From: an uncultured Clostridia bacterium
Lineage (GTDB): Bacteria > Bacillota_A > Clostridia > Oscillospirales > Oscillospiraceae
Length of the DNA stretch: 25,544 bases
Direction: 5' to 3'
Assembly: GCA_949289625.1 (NCBI GenBank)
Contig: CASEPH010000494.1
Span: forward strand, 1 to 25,544
Shown here: in pieces, positions 23,544 through 25,544 of the stretch
Layout of the letters: every line of letters starts with the position of its first letter
Position numbering within the stretch: the stretch's first letter is position 1
Translations under genes and position numbers: made by a program
Notes under the pieces: generated by a model
What the model saw: only the letters and a program-made list of their open reading frames with translations
Database searches by the model: none
What the model was told of the DNA's origin: nothing

Positions 23544-24818
23544 TTATTTCCGTTCCAGTTCCCTGCGGATCTCCCTAAGACTCTTCCCCGTCTCCTGGGC
23601 GATCCGTTTGAGATCCTCCAGCTCCGGTTTCTCTTTCACAACGCCCCAGCCCTGGGCCCGCTTATACCGGACCGGTCCCAAGGGTGTCTCCACCGTCTCC
23701 ACCTGCCGCTGGAGCACATACCGGGACAGCACCGCTTCCCGGATTCCCAATGTGGAAAAATGCAGGAAGATTAACTCCACCATTTTTTCCCGGTGCGGCA
23801 GATCACATATACAGGTCAACACCGTGCCGGGACGGCCCTTTTTCATGTTCGCTGCAGTGGTATAGACCTCCAGCGCCCCATGCTCCCGCAGAACCTCCAT
23901 GCCGTAGGCTATATCCTCAGCGGTCATATCGTCAATATTGCAGGAGAGCTCCAGGATCTCCTCCCGTTCTGCTTCTCCGCGGCAGCCCAGCATGGCCCGC
24001 AGGCAGTTGGCTCTGGGAAAAGACTTGGTTCCAATGCCGTATCCCGTTTTTTCTATCGTCATAACAGGCCGGGGGCCATAGGCTTTGACGAAATGACGGA
24101 GCAGCGCAGCCCCTGTGGGCGTACAAAGCTCCCCTTCGATTTCACCGCCATAGCTGGGGATCCCTTCCAGGAGATACGCCGTGGCTGGTGCAGGTACCGG
24201 CAAGATCCCATGGGCACAGTGGACATAACCGGAACCCACACGGACCGGAGACGCCAGAATCTCCTCCACCTCCAGTTCCCGGATCAGCATGCAGACACCC
24301 ACCACATCCGTCACCGCATCCAAGCTGCCCACCTCGTGGAAATGGACCTCCGTCACCGGTTTTCCATGGGCCCGGGCTTCTGCCTGCGCAATGGCGTCAT
24401 AGACCGCAACGGCATTCTCCTTGACCTGCTGGGGCAGTTCCAGGCCGTTAATGATGCCGGAGATTTCCCCCATGTCCGCGTGATGATGGCTATGCCCAGC
24501 ATGCTCCCCCTCATGCTCATGATGATGATCCTCATCATGGTCATGATGGTGCCCATGGCTATGGTTGTGTTCATGGGTATGCCCGTGGCCATGTTCATGA
24601 TCGTGGGTATGCTCCTCCTGGCCATGGACCAGCACCCGCATATGGGTCCCCGAGATTCCCTGGGTTTCCGCCCGTTCTGCCGAGACGGTAACGCCGGGAA
24701 TTCCCAAGCCATTGAGTCGATGCAAAAAATCCTCCGGGTCCAGATGCAACTCCAGAAGAGCTCCCATCAGCATATCTCCCGCTGCACCCATACTGCATTC
24801 CAAATACAATGTTTTCAT
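23544..24818 (-). CDS. larC: Nickel-pincer cofactor biosynthesis protein LarC
   Basis: CTP-dependent nickel insertase (cyclometallase) for the last step of nickel-pincer nucleotide synthesis. The product has 424 residues in one continuous frame, unlike the split larC1/larC2 of Lactobacillus plantarum. N-terminal LYLECSMGAAGDMLMGALLEL is the family signature; residues 65-113 contain 24 histidines out of 49, a likely nickel store; later segments include FHEVGSLDAVTDVVG, LCTPTGAALLRHF, KTGYGIGTK and the C-terminal NIDDMTAEDIAYGMEVL with TAANMKKGRPG. The start is ATG 24818 after GGGAGG, overlapping the larB stop as ATGA; a longer frame to 24992 lies inside larB and is rejected. Confidence 0.96.
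   Translation of the reverse strand: MKTLYLECSMGAAGDMLMGALLELHLDPEDFLHRLNGLGIPGVTVSAERAETQGISGTHMRVLVHGQEEHTHDHEHGHGHTHEHNHSHGHHHDHDEDHHHEHEGEHAGHSHHHADMGEISGIINGLELPQQVKENAVAVYDAIAQAEARAHGKPVTEVHFHEVGSLDAVTDVVGVCMLIRELEVEEILASPVRVGSGYVHCAHGILPVPAPATAYLLEGIPSYGGEIEGELCTPTGAALLRHFVKAYGPRPVMTIEKTGYGIGTKSFPRANCLRAMLGCRGEAEREEILELSCNIDDMTAEDIAYGMEVLREHGALEVYTTAANMKKGRPGTVLTCICDLPHREKMVELIFLHFSTLGIREAVLSRYVLQRQVETVETPLGPVRYKRAQGWGVVKEKPELEDLKRIAQETGKSLREIRRELERK
24480..24626 (-). repeat. Low-complexity histidine-codon tract in larC
   Basis: Irregular CAT/CAC-GAT/GAG/GGC alternation that encodes the His-rich loop of LarC. It is not an exact tandem repeat. Length variation between strains would be expected. 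Confidence 0.8.
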
Positions 24819-25544
24819 ATTGTTCCTCCCAAATGATTGATTCGGCTGGCCAAGAAGCCCGCACCAAACCCATTGTCGATATTCACCACGCTGACACCGC
24901 TGGCACAAGAGTTGAGCATACTGAGCAGAGCGCTGACGCCCCCGAAGGACGCTCCATAGCCCACAGAGGTGGGCACCGCGATCACCGGGCAATCCGCCAG
25001 ACCGCCGATGACGCTGGCCAGTGCTCCTTCCATCCCTGCAATTGCAATGATGACCCGAGCGGACATGATCTCATCCATATGGGCCAGCAGGCGATGAAGC
25101 CCCGCCACGCCTACATCATAGAGCCGCACCACCTCATTGCCCAGGGCTTCTGCCGTCACTGCCGCCTCTTCCGCCACCGGAATATCGCTGGTACCGCCGG
25201 TGGCCACCAGAATGGTTCCTATTCCGGTTTTCTCCGGAAATATACCTGCCACGGCAATCTGTCCTTGGCGGAAATATTGAAGGGGTACCATTTGCTGCAC
25301 CGCATCGGCTTTTTCCGGCTCCAATCTGGTGATGAGGACGGTCTTTTCTCCCTGCTGGAGCATGGCTTCCGCAATTCCGGCGATTTGCTCCGCCGTCTTT
25401 CCAGCGCCATAGATCACCTCCGCCGCACCCTGCCGCAATCCTCGATGACTATCCAGCTTGGCGAAACCCAGATCTTGGTACGGCGCCTCTTTCAGCTGCA
25501 GCAGTGCCTTTTCCACTTCCATCTCTCCTGCTGCTACCTGTTGC
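24815..25544 (-). CDS. larB: Nickel-pincer cofactor biosynthesis protein LarB, 5' end cut off by window edge
   Basis: Carboxylates and hydrolyses nicotinic acid adenine dinucleotide to pyridinium-3,5-biscarboxylic acid mononucleotide, the first step of nickel-pincer synthesis. The C-terminal half is PurE-like (AIR carboxylase fold): LVATGGTSDIPVAEEAA, YDVGVAGLHRLL, IAIAGMEGALASVIGGL, PTSVGYGASFGG and LNSCASGVSVVNIDNGFGAG; the Cys in the last segment is probably the one known to form a covalent substrate adduct. The frame remains open to the right edge, and residues before the ATG at 25522 (QQVAAGE) fit the family N-terminus (helix before LKEAPYQDLGFAKLD), so the true start is outside. It overlaps larC by four bases. 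Confidence 0.95.
   Translation of the reverse strand, partial: QQVAAGEMEVEKALLQLKEAPYQDLGFAKLDSHRGLRQGAAEVIYGAGKTAEQIAGIAEAMLQQGEKTVLITRLEPEKADAVQQMVPLQYFRQGQIAVAGIFPEKTGIGTILVATGGTSDIPVAEEAAVTAEALGNEVVRLYDVGVAGLHRLLAHMDEIMSARVIIAIAGMEGALASVIGGLADCPVIAVPTSVGYGASFGGVSALLSMLNSCASGVSVVNIDNGFGAGFLASRINHLGGTI

Noticed and set aside
21673..23865. Very long + strand open frame (730 codons) opposite the flavoprotein and larC end
   Set aside because: It is antisense to clearly recognisable genes, has no matching family motif and no ribosome binding site; GC-rich third positions of the real genes keep the opposite frame open.
24480..24626. CRISPR-like or tandem repeat
   Set aside because: The periodicity is irregular and explained by the His-rich coding tract of larC; no spacers or repeat units.
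23793..24836. + strand open frame with a Met-rich repeat opposite larC
   Set aside because: The Met/Ile repeat is the reverse reading of the His-rich LarC tract; no start signal.
24819..24992. N-terminal extension of LarC
   Set aside because: It lies inside larB in another frame, and the family N-terminus starts at 24818.

Overview
The window reads as chromosomal DNA of a low-to-mid GC Gram-positive anaerobe, most likely a gut Clostridium relative of the order Oscillospirales (Oscillospiraceae/Ruminococcaceae). Support: strong Shine-Dalgarno sequences (AAAGGAGG type) before nearly every gene, several TTG starts, SigA-like promoters with extended -10 elements (TGCTAnAAT), three S-layer-homology repeats on a secreted protein, ferredoxin-rich oxidoreductases and nickel-pincer cofactor genes. 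This assignment is inference from gene content; no rRNA or species marker lies in the window. No mobile element, CRISPR array or phage gene was seen.

Layout. 1-3600 (+): 3' end of argS, a HAD phosphatase, then a GNAT acetyltransferase with a 40-residue membrane miniprotein, closed by a two-way terminator. 3613-5393 (-): tsaE-tsaB-upp operon. 5530-6678 (+): RodA/FtsW-type glycosyltransferase. 6752-8276 (-): metallo-beta-lactamase-fold hydrolase, zinc-ribbon membrane miniprotein and a small conserved-looking protein. 8358-9608 (+): gluQRS and an 87-residue tail-anchored protein. 9647-10879 (-): secreted SLH protein. 11120-15230 (-): MarR regulator and a heterodimeric ABC exporter, divergent from a LysR regulator (15402-16301, +). 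16413-16883 (-): five tRNAs (Gly-Arg-His-Gln-Lys). 16970-19198 (-): pyrB and an RlmI-type rRNA methyltransferase, divergent from a GNAT gene (19328-19993, +). 20120-23292 (-): a ferredoxin-domain flavoprotein reductase and a GltD-type NADPH oxidoreductase. 23544-25544 (-): larC and the 3' part of larB, which runs off the right edge.

Functional links. tsaE and tsaB serve tRNA t6A synthesis and upp serves uracil salvage. The MarR-ABC operon looks like a self-regulated drug or toxin exporter; its two ATPase subunits carry complementary defects that predict one degenerate and one active ATP site. The GltD-type protein and the ferredoxin-flavoprotein form a plausible two-component reductase that takes electrons from NAD(P)H; the flavoprotein appears to lack the fumarate reductase catalytic residues, so its substrate is open. 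larB and larC make the nickel-pincer nucleotide used by lactate-racemase-like enzymes; no such enzyme lies in the window.

Most worth a second look: the flavoprotein/GltD pair and its structured leader with an 18-bp palindrome and a possible overlapping small ORF; a PyrB that ends in a zinc hook resembling the PyrI regulatory chain without the rest of PyrI; and a pair of face-to-face promoters that occupy the same 32 bp between the hydrolase gene and gluQRS.
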